A DNA stretch of 33,312 nt from Planctomycetota bacterium (GCA_026991575.1 JALXBF010000188.1:1-33312); one strand, 5' to 3'; counted from the stretch's first letter, positions 22,879 through 31,385 are shown. Numbers and translations are program-made. Notes: generated by a model not told the origin, from the letters alone.

Positions 22879-22957
22879 CGCCCGCTACTCCTTACGATCG
22901 CCGCGACGCAGTGCATGGGGGGTTCACTCTAACCGAACTGTATCCCGGCCCGGCCAC

Positions 22958-22986
22958 TGGTGAAGAGCGTCTCGACCGGCTATAGT
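22958..22986 (+). promoter_or_regulatory. Candidate promoter of the glycosyltransferase gene
   Basis: TGGTGA (22958-22963) and TATAGT (22981-22986) are separated by 17 bases, placing a start site about 45 bases before the GTG. The -10 matches 5 of 6 consensus bases and the -35 only about 3. An imperfect palindrome, GGTTGGCTAACC, follows directly. Confidence 0.4.
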
Positions 22987-23035
22987 GGTTGGCTAACCAA
23001 GGCTCGACGAGGTGCAAGTCGGAGAGGGAAGAGTG

Positions 23036-24730
23036 GTGAGTGCGCACGAGGGTGTCACGTTCCGAGGGAGCCTGACCCGCGGTCGGTCCGTCGCGGCGGC
23101 CTGCTGGATCGGTCTGTTCACGGCAGCGGCGATCGTCCGCTTCGCCTCGCTCGATGTCCGCACGCTATGGTACGACGAGGTGGCTTCGTGGCGTACGCAG
23201 TCGTTCTCGGTGGCCGAGATGCTGCGAAGCTGCCGTATGAACGTGCATCCCCCGGGCTATTTCCTGCTGCTGAAAGCAACCGTGGCCGTACTCGGTGACA
23301 GCCCGTGGGTGATGCGCGGTTTCTCCGGGATCTGTTCCCTGCTTGCGATGCTCTACGCCGCGCTTCTGGCATATCGCTTCGGACCCAACCTGAACGGGCA
23401 CCGGGCGTGGGCGGCGGCGTGTGCGTTGGCAGCCAGTCCCGTGATGATCCTCTATGCGCGTGAGGTGCGGATGTACGCGCTGGGAACGTTGGTGTGCCTG
23501 GGCGGCAGCTACCATGCCCTGCGCGGGGTGACCGAGGAGAACGACCGGCACCTGCTGGCCGGGTCGCTCTGGTTTGCCTTCGGCTGCTACGTGCACAACT
23601 ACCTGTTGTTCCACGCCTACGCGTTCGGACTCGTCGCCACCTACGAGGCGGCGTTCAGGCGTCGCTGGCGTTGGCTCGTTCTCGCCGCGTTGCCGGCAGT
23701 GATCTACCTGCCGTGGGTCGGGGCGCTGTTGAAGCAGACGAGTCAGGTGGCCCAGGACTACTGGATTCTGGCGCCAACATGGGTCTCAGTCGGCGAGATG
23801 TTCTGGCAGCTCTGGTGCGGTGACCTGGGCCAGCAGGGTCTGGCCGAAGCGATTGCCGGCTACGCCATGACGGCTCTGCTACTGGCCGTGGCGTTGTGCT
23901 CAGGGCCTCTGGGTCGTTTTGCTGCGCTGCAGTTCCTCTGCGCGTTTGGTATCGCGCTGGCACTATCGATCTGGTGGAAACCGATCCTGTTTGTCCGCTA
24001 CCTGGTTCCGGCATTCGCGGTGTTGTTGACCGCAGCGTTTGCCACCTGGCTGGTTACCCCACGCTGGGACGTCCTCGGCTGGCTGCCGGTCTCATGGCTC
24101 GTGTTGTTCTTCGCCGCGTGGATCTGGCAGCTCTGGCCTCAGTGGACGCTGGACGGGCAGAAAGGGCTGCAGGGGGCCGTGCAGCATGTGCGGAGTCGCC
24201 GCAGTGAAGGGGAGCTGGTCGTGTCCGACAACGTCTTCATTGTGCTGCCCTGGATGTACTACGACCGGGACGGTCAGGTCTACCTGTACCGTCCGTCGGG
24301 ATACGAGCGGATGCGGCACTATCTGGGCAAGGCGCTGTTCCGGCCCGAGGAGGTGCTTAGCATGGAGCAGATGAAGCAAAAGATGACCGAAGCGTCGGGG
24401 ATCTGGGAGGCCGGGCCAAGCATGGTTACGATGCTGTTGGGCGACGATTTCGTGTTGGTCACAGACGAGACACGTTCCTTCCTGGGCGATTCGTTTCCCC
24501 CGGCGCCCTTCATGCGCGAATTCGTCGTGCAGCACTGGCGTCGCGGTGAGCAGAGCGAGGGGCCGACCGGATCAGGATCCGAGCAGCACCGCGGCCAGCG
24601 TGGCGGTACCGACCAAGGCGCAGTAGACGGCGAACGGCAGCAAGGATCGGGCGGGGACCAAGCGCAGCAGCCAGCGCAGCGCCCAGAACCCGGACAGGAA
24701 CGCAGCCAGGAAGCCGACGGCCAGCGGTAG
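23036..24730 (+). CDS. GT39/PMT-type membrane glycosyltransferase
   Basis: The 564-residue integral membrane protein has about ten hydrophobic helices. After the first helix it carries LWYDEVASW, the acidic (DE) extracytoplasmic loop motif of the GT-C/PMT_2 class, then HPPGYFLLLKA, another hallmark. YAREVRMYAL follows. These enzymes use polyprenyl-phosphate sugars to glycosylate proteins or lipids on the outer face of the membrane. A soluble domain of about 170 residues follows the helices. GGAGAGGG lies upstream of two adjacent GTG codons (23033 and 23036); I use the second. The last ~53 residues are Gln/Gly/Glu/Arg-rich low complexity and lie antisense to the end of the UppP gene, an unusually long convergent overlap. 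The acceptor is unknown. Confidence 0.86.
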   Translation: MSAHEGVTFRGSLTRGRSVAAACWIGLFTAAAIVRFASLDVRTLWYDEVASWRTQSFSVAEMLRSCRMNVHPPGYFLLLKATVAVLGDSPWVMRGFSGICSLLAMLYAALLAYRFGPNLNGHRAWAAACALAASPVMILYAREVRMYALGTLVCLGGSYHALRGVTEENDRHLLAGSLWFAFGCYVHNYLLFHAYAFGLVATYEAAFRRRWRWLVLAALPAVIYLPWVGALLKQTSQVAQDYWILAPTWVSVGEMFWQLWCGDLGQQGLAEAIAGYAMTALLLAVALCSGPLGRFAALQFLCAFGIALALSIWWKPILFVRYLVPAFAVLLTAAFATWLVTPRWDVLGWLPVSWLVLFFAAWIWQLWPQWTLDGQKGLQGAVQHVRSRRSEGELVVSDNVFIVLPWMYYDRDGQVYLYRPSGYERMRHYLGKALFRPEEVLSMEQMKQKMTEASGIWEAGPSMVTMLLGDDFVLVTDETRSFLGDSFPPAPFMREFVVQHWRRGEQSEGPTGSGSEQHRGQRGGTDQGAVDGERQQGSGGDQAQQPAQRPEPGQERSQEADGQR

Positions 24731-25354
24731 CGGTCGGAGCGCGGCGGTGGAGTGAGCGTAGAACTGAGGCAACTCGAACACGAACGCGCCGCCGATGACC
24801 GGAATGGCAACCAGGAAGCTGTAGTATGCGGCTACGGGCCGAGCCGTGCCGAGTAGCAGGGCTGCTGCGATCGTGATCCCGGACCGCGATATGCCGGGCA
24901 GCAGGGCAAGGGATTGTGCCAGGCCCACGAGGAATGCCGTCCGTAGTGACATTTGCGGTCGGGGGCTGGTGCAGCGAGCCAGGGTCCACTCGCCCAAAGC
25001 CAGGGCAGCGGCTGTGACCAGAAAGCAGGTGCCAACGACAGCGGTTGATTCAAACGCTTCGTGGACGTAGGGGCGAACCAGCAGGCCGATCACTGCGGTA
25101 GGCAGGAAGCCGGCAAGGACCAGCAGGATCAGGGCACGATCGCCCCGGGCCATCCGCCACAGTTCCGCACGGTAGACCCAAACGACGGCCAGCAGCGTGG
25201 CACCATGCAGCCAGAGCGTGAGCCCGAGCTGGCTGTCGGTGATGCCGAGGTAGTGGGCGGCCAGCGCAAGGTGGCCGGAGCTGGAGACGGGTAGGAATTC
25301 GGTTAGCCCCTGGACGAGGCCCAGCAGCAGCGCTTTGACGGTGTCGGTCAGCAA
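24572..25354 (-). CDS. uppP: Undecaprenyl-diphosphatase (BacA/UppP family)
   Basis: The 260-residue multi-pass membrane enzyme dephosphorylates undecaprenyl diphosphate, recycling the lipid carrier for wall and polysaccharide synthesis, and can give bacitracin resistance. Family motifs are LVQGLTEFLPVSSSGHL at the N-terminus and LLPGISRSGITI in the second half, together with several hydrophobic helices. I use the TTG at 25354 because it is preceded by GGAG and gives the normal family N-terminus and length; an in-frame ATG at 25405 would add 17 residues without a ribosome binding site. The gene lies 121 bases downstream of the PP2C gene on the same strand. Its 3' end overlaps the glycosyltransferase gene by 159 bases. 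A polyprenyl-carrier enzyme beside a GT39 enzyme fits shared lipid-carrier use. Confidence 0.92.
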   Translation of the reverse strand: MLTDTVKALLLGLVQGLTEFLPVSSSGHLALAAHYLGITDSQLGLTLWLHGATLLAVVWVYRAELWRMARGDRALILLVLAGFLPTAVIGLLVRPYVHEAFESTAVVGTCFLVTAAALALGEWTLARCTSPRPQMSLRTAFLVGLAQSLALLPGISRSGITIAAALLLGTARPVAAYYSFLVAIPVIGGAFVFELPQFYAHSTAALRPLPLAVGFLAAFLSGFWALRWLLRLVPARSLLPFAVYCALVGTATLAAVLLGS

Positions 25355-25475
25355 CGGGCCGTTCTCCGTGCACCACCACCTGCTAACCCCTCTGAAGCGT
25401 AGCATGCCGTACGTCGCTGCGTAGCGGGAGTTGACCGGGCTCGGTCCGATAGGGAAGCAAGCGTAAAACGGCCGC

Positions 25476-26786
25476 TCAGCGAACCAGCTCCTCCTTGCGA
25501 CGCCGCCGTTGAGCGTCGGCCAGCAGCCGGATGCACTCGGCAAACTCGCGAACCGCCTCCGGGCTCTTTCCCTCCTCGAGGAACTGGCGGAACCGATCGC
25601 GGTGGCTGTAGTACTCGTCCCATTCGACCTGCCAGCCCTGACCGATCGCCTCGTCACGCACTTCTTCCAACCACTGCAGCCACGGTCGGAGGAACTCGGG
25701 GGTCAGTTCGAAGTCGAACCGCGTGTACGGCTCGCTGTGCAGGATCCGCTGGCGTACGTTGCACCAGCTTGCCGTCACGCGTGACAGCGCCAGCGCACCG
25801 GCGCCGAGTGCCGCAAGCGCCAGCCCACAGATCAGCGGCACGTACCAGCTGCTCCATGCGATCCACCGAAGCACCACGCCCGCAGCCAGCGAAATGCCTC
25901 CAGTCACCAGTGCCCACATGCCGCCGCGATGCAGGCCGACCGGGTCGAGCAGGTAGCGGAAAGCGAGCCGTAGGGCCCAGCGACGCAGCCGCGTGCCCAG
26001 CCCCTCGCGGCCCCGCTTGCCGAAGGACCGCGTTGCCCGCACGATCATCACCGTGATGTTGTCGGTACCGCCACGGAGGTTGGCCAGGTCGATGAGCCGG
26101 TCGACGGCCTCTTCCTCGGGCAGGACCGAGGCAAGAATGGCAATCTCCGGTGCATGCACCAGCCCGCTGAGCCCGTCGCTGCACAGCACGAAGACGTCCC
26201 CCTCCTGCACCTCATACGGCCCTTCCACGTCGACCTGCACCTCGGGCTCAGGGCCGAGGCTGCGGGTGATGACGTTGGACGGTACCAGTGAGCGTGCTTG
26301 TTCTTCGGTCAGATCCTGGCGACGGATCAGCTCCCAGGTGAGGCTGTGGTCGCAGGAGAGCTGCTCGATCTTGTTGCCACGGATTCGGTATGCCCGGCTG
26401 TCGCCGACGTGACCGATGATGGCTCCCAGCGGGCTGAGTACCAGAGCGGTGGCCGTGGTGCCCATGCCATGAAAGTCAGGATTTGCCCGGCCGCGCTGAT
26501 GGATCGTCCGATTCGCTTCGGTGAACGACTCTTCCAGCGCATCCAGCGGATCGAGGTGTTGTAGTTTTCGATAGGTGTGTACGATGGTCTTGGCGGCCAG
26601 CTGTGAGGCCAGCTCGCCTACTGCGTGTGCTCCCATGCCGTCGGCCACAACGAAGACGTGCCCCCGCGTCTCCCAGTCCCTTGCCGAGCTTGCCGGGGAC
26701 GTCAGCAAGAAGTCCTGGTTATTGGGCCGACGCATGCCGACGTCGGTCTTACCAGCAAATTGGACGACGTCCTGTGCGGCGGTCAC
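25476..26786 (-). CDS. PP2C-family protein phosphatase with membrane anchor
   Basis: The 436-residue protein has an N-terminal PP2C (PPM) catalytic domain of about 245 residues. Metal-binding and family motifs are DVGMRRPNNQD (15-25), VVADGMGAHAVGE (Asp49), GMGTTATALVL, GHVGDSRAYRIR, LCSDGLSGLV and GGTDNITVMIV. Two hydrophobic helices follow at about 287-335. The C-terminal 100 residues are Trp/Glu/Arg-rich (WLEEVRDEAIGQGWQVEWDEYY). It should remove phosphate from Ser/Thr on proteins, acting at the inner face of the membrane; the kinase at 18433-19359 is a possible counterpart but is not adjacent. The start is GTG at 26786, with AGAGGT 13 bases upstream. Only 36 bases separate it from the divergent YihY gene. 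Confidence 0.92.
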   Translation of the reverse strand: MTAAQDVVQFAGKTDVGMRRPNNQDFLLTSPASSARDWETRGHVFVVADGMGAHAVGELASQLAAKTIVHTYRKLQHLDPLDALEESFTEANRTIHQRGRANPDFHGMGTTATALVLSPLGAIIGHVGDSRAYRIRGNKIEQLSCDHSLTWELIRRQDLTEEQARSLVPSNVITRSLGPEPEVQVDVEGPYEVQEGDVFVLCSDGLSGLVHAPEIAILASVLPEEEAVDRLIDLANLRGGTDNITVMIVRATRSFGKRGREGLGTRLRRWALRLAFRYLLDPVGLHRGGMWALVTGGISLAAGVVLRWIAWSSWYVPLICGLALAALGAGALALSRVTASWCNVRQRILHSEPYTRFDFELTPEFLRPWLQWLEEVRDEAIGQGWQVEWDEYYSHRDRFRQFLEEGKSPEAVREFAECIRLLADAQRRRRKEELVR

Positions 26787-26822
26787 GGTATCGATGGTAC
26801 CTCTGTAGCGATTTTATCGATC

Positions 26823-28373
26823 ATGGTCCAACTACCGAGGCAAGAACCGGCAGCATCAAGATCGCGCATCGGGCTCGCGCAGCTGCGTGCCCTGGGCAGG
26901 TTCTTCTACTTTGCAGCCCAAGAGTTCTCGCGCATCCGTGGCTTCGAGAAAGCGTCGGCCCTGGGCTACCAGACCGTCTTCTCCCTCATCCCCGCGATGG
27001 TGCTGTTCCTGAGCGTACTCCAGATCTTTGGCACTCTGGAGGGCCTGAGCGACGACATCACGCGCTTCATTATGCACCAGCTGAACCTTGATCGCATCGA
27101 GGTTCGGGTGTCGGCGGAGGCGGCGCCGGAGAACGACGCCCGGGAAAAGTCGTCGCCCGCCGCTTCCCCCCGTGACGCCAACCGGCCCGGCCAGGCTCAG
27201 CCTGCGACCATCCCAGCAGGCAAGACCGGCACCCCCCAGCAACCATCGCCGTCACCAGGAGCAGACGCTGCAGGCGGCTCCCCGATGACTCATCCGATCT
27301 CCGTTCGGCTTAGCGACCAGGTGAACCGCTTGGTCAGCGAGCTTATGCAGAAAATCCGCTCACGCAGCGTCAACGTCATTTCCCTGCTCTGGTTTGTGGC
27401 CGCCGCCATGTCGCTGGCCATCACGCTAGAGACCGCGCTGAATGACGTCTGGGGCGCCACCAGCCACCGAGCATGGGTCCATCGCTTCGTCGTTTACTGG
27501 ACCGTGCTGACCCTCGGTCCCCTGCTGATCGGTCTGCCCGTCAGTCTGGCTCGTCGTGCGGAGATCCCGCTGGAAGGGCTGGCGGTGTCGGCCCTCAGTT
27601 CGACGGTCGCGTTTTTCCTCATTTACTACTGGGTGCCCGTTGCCCCGGTCCGACCCTGGTGTGCGCTGCTCGGCGCCGCCTGCGCGACGACTGCCTGGGA
27701 AATGGCCAAGTACCTGTTCGGACTGTACCTGGAACACGCCGTGGGCTACGGGCGGATCTACGGCAATCTGGGCCTGCTGCCGCTGACGCTGTTCTGGCTC
27801 TGGATCTCGTGGATCATCGTGCTGGGCGGTGCTGCCATTGCGTACACGGCCCAGAATCGCTCGCGGCTGGAAGCCGCAGCTCGGGGCCTGCTGACCCAGG
27901 CCAACCTGAACGTTGGCTGGGTACTGCTGGCCCTGATCCTGCGCCTTGCGCGCGCGTTCCGCTCCGGAGAAGGTCCGGTCTCTGCGGAACGGCTGGCTAC
28001 GGCCAGCGGACTGCCTGATCGCGACTGGCTCCAGCTGGTGGCATTGCTTCAGAAGAAAGGCATCGTCGTCACCGTCGGCACGCAGGAAGAGGCCTTCCAC
28101 CTGGGCCGGGCTGCCGACGAGCTGTCGGTAGCCGAGCTGTTCGGCATGCTGGAACAGCAGCTCCCTCAGTACTTCGAGGAACAGTGGCCGGCAGAAGCCC
28201 CCAAGCTGCTATGGGTATTCAACAAGTGGCGAGCGGCCCGGGACGGCGCGCTGGGTGGCGTCACCATCGCGCAGCTACTGCGTCAGCCCCAGGAAGAGCC
28301 AGCCGTGACCGAACCACCGCCAACCTCATCGCGACTGCCCAGATGGCTTCGCCGGTGGCTGGGTAGCAGCTAG
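26823..28373 (+). CDS. YihY/BrkB-family membrane protein
   Basis: The 516-residue protein matches the YihY/UPF0761 (BrkB) family: an N-terminal amphipathic helix, KASALGYQTVFSLIPAMVLFLSVL in the first transmembrane segment, ETALNDVWG and WISWIIVLGGAAIAY motifs, and about six membrane helices ending near residue 345. The last 165 residues form a soluble, winged-helix-like region. A segment of about 65 residues (96-160), rich in Pro, Ala, Gly and Gln, is inserted after the first helix and is not typical of the family. The role of the family is not firmly known; it was once called RNase BN by mistake. The ATG at 26823 has no recognisable ribosome binding site. It is divergent from the phosphatase gene across a 36-base gap with two TATCGAT copies. 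Confidence 0.88.
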   Translation: MVQLPRQEPAASRSRIGLAQLRALGRFFYFAAQEFSRIRGFEKASALGYQTVFSLIPAMVLFLSVLQIFGTLEGLSDDITRFIMHQLNLDRIEVRVSAEAAPENDAREKSSPAASPRDANRPGQAQPATIPAGKTGTPQQPSPSPGADAAGGSPMTHPISVRLSDQVNRLVSELMQKIRSRSVNVISLLWFVAAAMSLAITLETALNDVWGATSHRAWVHRFVVYWTVLTLGPLLIGLPVSLARRAEIPLEGLAVSALSSTVAFFLIYYWVPVAPVRPWCALLGAACATTAWEMAKYLFGLYLEHAVGYGRIYGNLGLLPLTLFWLWISWIIVLGGAAIAYTAQNRSRLEAAARGLLTQANLNVGWVLLALILRLARAFRSGEGPVSAERLATASGLPDRDWLQLVALLQKKGIVVTVGTQEEAFHLGRAADELSVAELFGMLEQQLPQYFEEQWPAEAPKLLWVFNKWRAARDGALGGVTIAQLLRQPQEEPAVTEPPPTSSRLPRWLRRWLGSS

Positions 28374-28406
28374 CAACGGCCTTCAGGCCTTAGCGTTCCC
28401 GCGCTG

Positions 28407-28628
28407 CTAGCCGCCGCGCATCCACAGCGAGCGGATGAGCCTGCGCCGGACCGCCTGCCCCAACGGCATTCGCCGACCTTGTGGCACGGATTCCCCGCGG
28501 ATCTGCCAACAGCCGACGCGTTCGCGCTCGTAGCAATCGCATGGGGGAAGACCAACACGCCTGCGGTCAAGCTCTGGCCAGGCCTGGCAGGATGGCCGCC
28601 ATGAGGCGTAGACCGAACGTAAGGCCAT
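28407..28628 (-). CDS. Possible small hypothetical protein
   Basis: A 73-residue frame starts at ATG 28628 with GGAG 8-9 bases upstream. It contains three cysteines around CDCYERERVGC and a basic C-terminus (VRRRLIRSLWMRGG). I do not recognise it, and it has no signal peptide or membrane helix. Its composition is only moderately gene-like, and such frames arise by chance in high-GC DNA. It is listed because the ribosome binding site and position are reasonable. Confidence 0.2.
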   Translation of the reverse strand: MALRSVYASWRPSCQAWPELDRRRVGLPPCDCYERERVGCWQIRGESVPQGRRMPLGQAVRRRLIRSLWMRGG

Positions 28629-28706
28629 GCTTGCTGCTCCATTAGCGGAGCGACGGCGTTGCCGGCCCTGGCGCCGCTCGGCCGGTCCGTTCCCCCGTGA
28701 GCCGGA

Positions 28707-28735
28707 CTGTACCCGGACGGCCGGCAAGCTACAAT
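28707..28735 (+). promoter_or_regulatory. Candidate promoter of the metallopeptidase gene
   Basis: TACAAT (28730-28735) matches 5 of 6 bases of the -10 consensus and lies in the AT-richest spot of the gap, about 130 bases before the ATG. The -35 region 17 bases upstream (28707-28712) is poor. Confidence 0.3.
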
Positions 28736-28862
28736 TTTGCGACAGTGAAGGCGAATGTCTCTTTGCAACGGCATTCCGCGGTCTGAAACAAACGGGCGCT
28801 CCTTCGAGACCTCCAAGTTAGACGCGAAAAGGACATCAGCTCGCTAACCCGAGGTCGCAGTC

Positions 28863-29579
28863 ATGCTCTGGTTCGACCCTGTTTATCTCCTGTTCGTGGC
28901 ACTACCGTTGATGCTGCTGTCGCTGCTGGCCAGCGCCTGGGTGCGCATGGCGTACGCGCAGGCGGCGCGTGTCCTGAACCGCAGGGGGATCACCGGGGCC
29001 CAGGCAGCCCGCATGATCCTGGAACGCGCAGGCCTGTTCGATGTGGCCATCGAAGAACACCACGGCTTCCTGTCGGACCATTACGACCCACGTGAACGTG
29101 TCGTACGGCTGTCCCCGGACGTTTACCATCGGCCCACGCTGGCAGCCGTGGGCATTGCAGCTCACGAAGTCGGTCACGCGCTCCAGCATGCTAGCGGATA
29201 TGCACCGCTCGTGATCCGCAATCTGGCTGTGCCGCTTGCGTCCATCGGCTCGAACCTCGGATACTTCGTGATCATGATCGGGCTGTTCATGTCCTTCGGC
29301 GGTGCACCGGTACTGAACGTCTTTACCGGCTTGGGGCTGTTGTTGATCGGTGCTGTGGCGTTCTTCCAGATTGTGAACCTGCCGGTTGAAATCAACGCCA
29401 GCACGCGAGCCTTGAGGCTGCTGACCGACATGGGCATCGTTGACTACGACGAGCTGCCCACGGTGCGCAGCGTGCTGACGGCCGCCGCATTCACCTACGT
29501 TGCCGCCACGGCCGCCGCGCTGCTGGAGCTTTTCTACTGGCTCTGGCGGCTGGGCTTGATCGGCGGGCGAGACGAGTAG
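28863..29579 (+). CDS. YugP-like membrane zinc metallopeptidase
   Basis: The 238-residue protein belongs to the putative neutral zinc metallopeptidase family (YugP, Pfam Zn_peptidase_2). One N-terminal membrane helix is followed by the zinc motif HEVGH (101-105) and ALQHASGYAPL. The upstream segment HYDPRERVVRLSPDVYHRPTLAAVGIAA is highly characteristic of the family. Two or three further hydrophobic helices (about 120-175 and 205-230) flank NLPVEINASTRAL, where the Glu in VEINAS could be the third zinc ligand. It is probably a membrane-embedded or membrane-associated protease; substrates are not established. The ATG follows GAGGT by about 8 bases. It converges on the TolC-family gene. Confidence 0.92.
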   Translation: MLWFDPVYLLFVALPLMLLSLLASAWVRMAYAQAARVLNRRGITGAQAARMILERAGLFDVAIEEHHGFLSDHYDPRERVVRLSPDVYHRPTLAAVGIAAHEVGHALQHASGYAPLVIRNLAVPLASIGSNLGYFVIMIGLFMSFGGAPVLNVFTGLGLLLIGAVAFFQIVNLPVEINASTRALRLLTDMGIVDYDELPTVRSVLTAAAFTYVAATAAALLELFYWLWRLGLIGGRDE

Positions 29580-29835
29580 GACGCGATGGTGGGCGCAGTC
29601 GGCTGCAGAGTGTCTCGGTGGCGTTGCGGCTCCGGGGCAAGCTGATCCGCTCTGCGGGTTGGTAGCCATAGAGGCGCTTCGGGGACCCTGGGCGGTCAGC
29701 CGGTTGCATTCGGCGAGCTGGCGGCCGCGTCCGTTGCCGGAGTCTGTGTCGGTGCGGATGGGGTCTGGCCCTTGGGCCGTCGATCTGCCTGTTGGCTGCT
29801 AGCTCATGCGGCGAACCCTCTGCAGTGGGCAACGA

Positions 29836-31239
29836 TCACCGCCCCAGCCAGCGGTAAACATCAGCCACCGCCCGATGCTCGTTGGCCAATTCGCGGTAGT
29901 AGCGCACCTCTTGATCGATCAGCTGTCGCCAGAGCTGGATGTACTGTTCGAAGTCGATCCGATTGACGCGGTAGGCAACGCGCGCCAGATCGATACTTTC
30001 GCGCAGTCGCGGGAGGATGTCGTCTTCGATACGCTCGCGTTGGTCCCGGGCAGCCCGCAGGCGGGCGTAGGCAGCGGTCAGGTTGGCAGTGACGGTCTGT
30101 TCCGCGCTGGTGACGAGCCGAGCGGCCCGCACCGCTTCGGCACGCGTCTCGATCCGGGCGGCCTCAATTCGCTCTGTGTAAATCGGCAAGTTGACACCGA
30201 TCGTCACCGCCACGGCGTCGCGGCCGTTGGCCACAGGGCTGATCCCAGACGAACTGATCGCCGACCACTGGGTTCCTAGCGTCAGGTCCGGAACGTAACC
30301 CAAGTCGGCGACACGGATGCGGTGTTGCCAGAGGTCAACCACGTAGCGGGCGGCCCGCACCAGCGGGTGCGATTCGACCGCCTGGGCTAGGGCCTCCTGT
30401 AGCTCCGGCACCTCATAGTCTGGCAGCTGCTTGACGGTTGTTATCGAGCGGTTCGCGGGTAGGTTGAGCACGGCCAAGAGCCTCGCCTCGGCCCCTTCCC
30501 GCGACTCTTGCAGAAGCACGATCCGATTACGGAGGTCTTCAAGTGCAACCTCGGCTTCGTAAAGCGTCTCGAGCCCGACTTGGTTCTGACGCACCTTCTC
30601 GCGGACGTCCGGAATCAGTTGGCTGGCGATGAGTCGCTCCAGCGACCGGAGCGCTTCGACCGAGCGGTCGTAGAAGAAGAGGTCCAGGTACAGCGTTTTC
30701 GTCTGCTGTTCAACCTGCAGGCGGGTATCGACGTAGCGTGCCGCGAGTGCGGCAGCCCGGGCTGCTTCGGCGTTGCCTTGTTCGACAAGCTTTTCAAACC
30801 AAGGGAAACGCTGCGTCAGCGAGAGCACGAGCTCTTGCTGGCCCGCGGCTGTTTGGATCTCCTCCAGGAACGCGTTGATGGTCAGTTGTGGGTCTGGCAA
30901 CGAGGAGACCTGCGGGATCCGCTGTAGGGCCGCTTCGACTTCCGCCCGCGCGGCGAGGAGCTCGGGGTTCCGTTCGACGGCGATGCGCACGGCCTCGTCC
31001 ATTGGCAGCGGATCCGGCAGGCCGGGCTCGGGGCCTTCTTGCGGCAGCTCGGGCACGAGCTGCGCTGCAGCCTGCACCGTGTTCCGGTCCGGTTCGACGT
31101 GAACCAGCGTGGGACCCTCCTTGCCGGGACGGGCAGTCAGCGACGGGCTGTGCACCAGACTGCTGCAGCCGGCGGTGAACACCAGCAGTGCCAGCGCCGA
31201 AACAGCGGGGCTTGACAGGTTGTGTGACCAGCAGAGCAT
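29836..31239 (-). CDS. TolC-family outer-membrane efflux lipoprotein
   Basis: The 467-residue protein begins with a lipoprotein-like signal (LALLVFTAGCSSL), with Cys about residue 24; the -3 position is Thr rather than Leu, so lipidation is likely but not certain. The rest is alpha-helical and matches outer-membrane efflux proteins of the TolC/CusC type, with two repeated halves of long coiled helices. MDEAVRIAVERNPELLAARAEVEAA, SLPDPQLTINAF, GVNLPIYTERIEAARIETRAEAVRAAR and the closing LWRQLIDQEVRYYRELANEHRA are typical. It would form the outer-membrane channel of a tripartite exporter; no membrane-fusion or inner-membrane partner lies in this window. The ATG at 31239 directly precedes the signal peptide. 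The frame extends upstream to 31455 but without plausible sequence. It is divergent from the HNH gene. Confidence 0.9.
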   Translation of the reverse strand: MLCWSHNLSSPAVSALALLVFTAGCSSLVHSPSLTARPGKEGPTLVHVEPDRNTVQAAAQLVPELPQEGPEPGLPDPLPMDEAVRIAVERNPELLAARAEVEAALQRIPQVSSLPDPQLTINAFLEEIQTAAGQQELVLSLTQRFPWFEKLVEQGNAEAARAAALAARYVDTRLQVEQQTKTLYLDLFFYDRSVEALRSLERLIASQLIPDVREKVRQNQVGLETLYEAEVALEDLRNRIVLLQESREGAEARLLAVLNLPANRSITTVKQLPDYEVPELQEALAQAVESHPLVRAARYVVDLWQHRIRVADLGYVPDLTLGTQWSAISSSGISPVANGRDAVAVTIGVNLPIYTERIEAARIETRAEAVRAARLVTSAEQTVTANLTAAYARLRAARDQRERIEDDILPRLRESIDLARVAYRVNRIDFEQYIQLWRQLIDQEVRYYRELANEHRAVADVYRWLGR

Positions 31240-31368
31240 GCGTATTACCCCCGGGCAACTTCCAGTTCTACCGCTGGTATCGGCACGACGATCGGAGCGG
31301 CTCAAATCGTTGTGTGGCTGCAAGGACCGCCGCGCGGCGGCACGGGGGTGGTCGGAAGTTGTTGGCGG

Positions 31369-31385
31369 CCGTTCCGGGGGAACGG
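31369..31385. promoter_or_regulatory. 17-base inverted repeat upstream of the HNH promoter
   Basis: CCGTTCC-GGG-GGAACGG is a perfect 7-base inverted repeat. It ends 4 bases before the candidate -35 of the HNH gene and lies in the divergent TolC/HNH gap, a position suited to a regulator of either gene. It could equally be an RNA hairpin in the TolC leader. Confidence 0.4.

Larger units (their letters stand above)
28374..28862. other. 489-base gap; mostly without clear genes
   Basis: It holds a low-confidence minus-strand small reading frame (28407-28628) and a candidate promoter for the metallopeptidase (28707-28735), both annotated separately. A short hairpin, GGCCTTCAGGCC, lies just after the YihY stop without a T-tract. 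Nothing else is recognisable. Confidence 0.5.

Noticed and set aside
22879-23035. FMN riboswitch upstream of ribE
   Set aside because: The 157-base gap lacks the conserved RFN-element blocks; I saw only promoter-like sequence and a small palindrome.
29767-29778. GGCCCTTGGGCC as a terminator between the metallopeptidase and TolC genes
   Set aside because: The stem is only 5 pairs with a 2-base loop and no T-tract on either strand.
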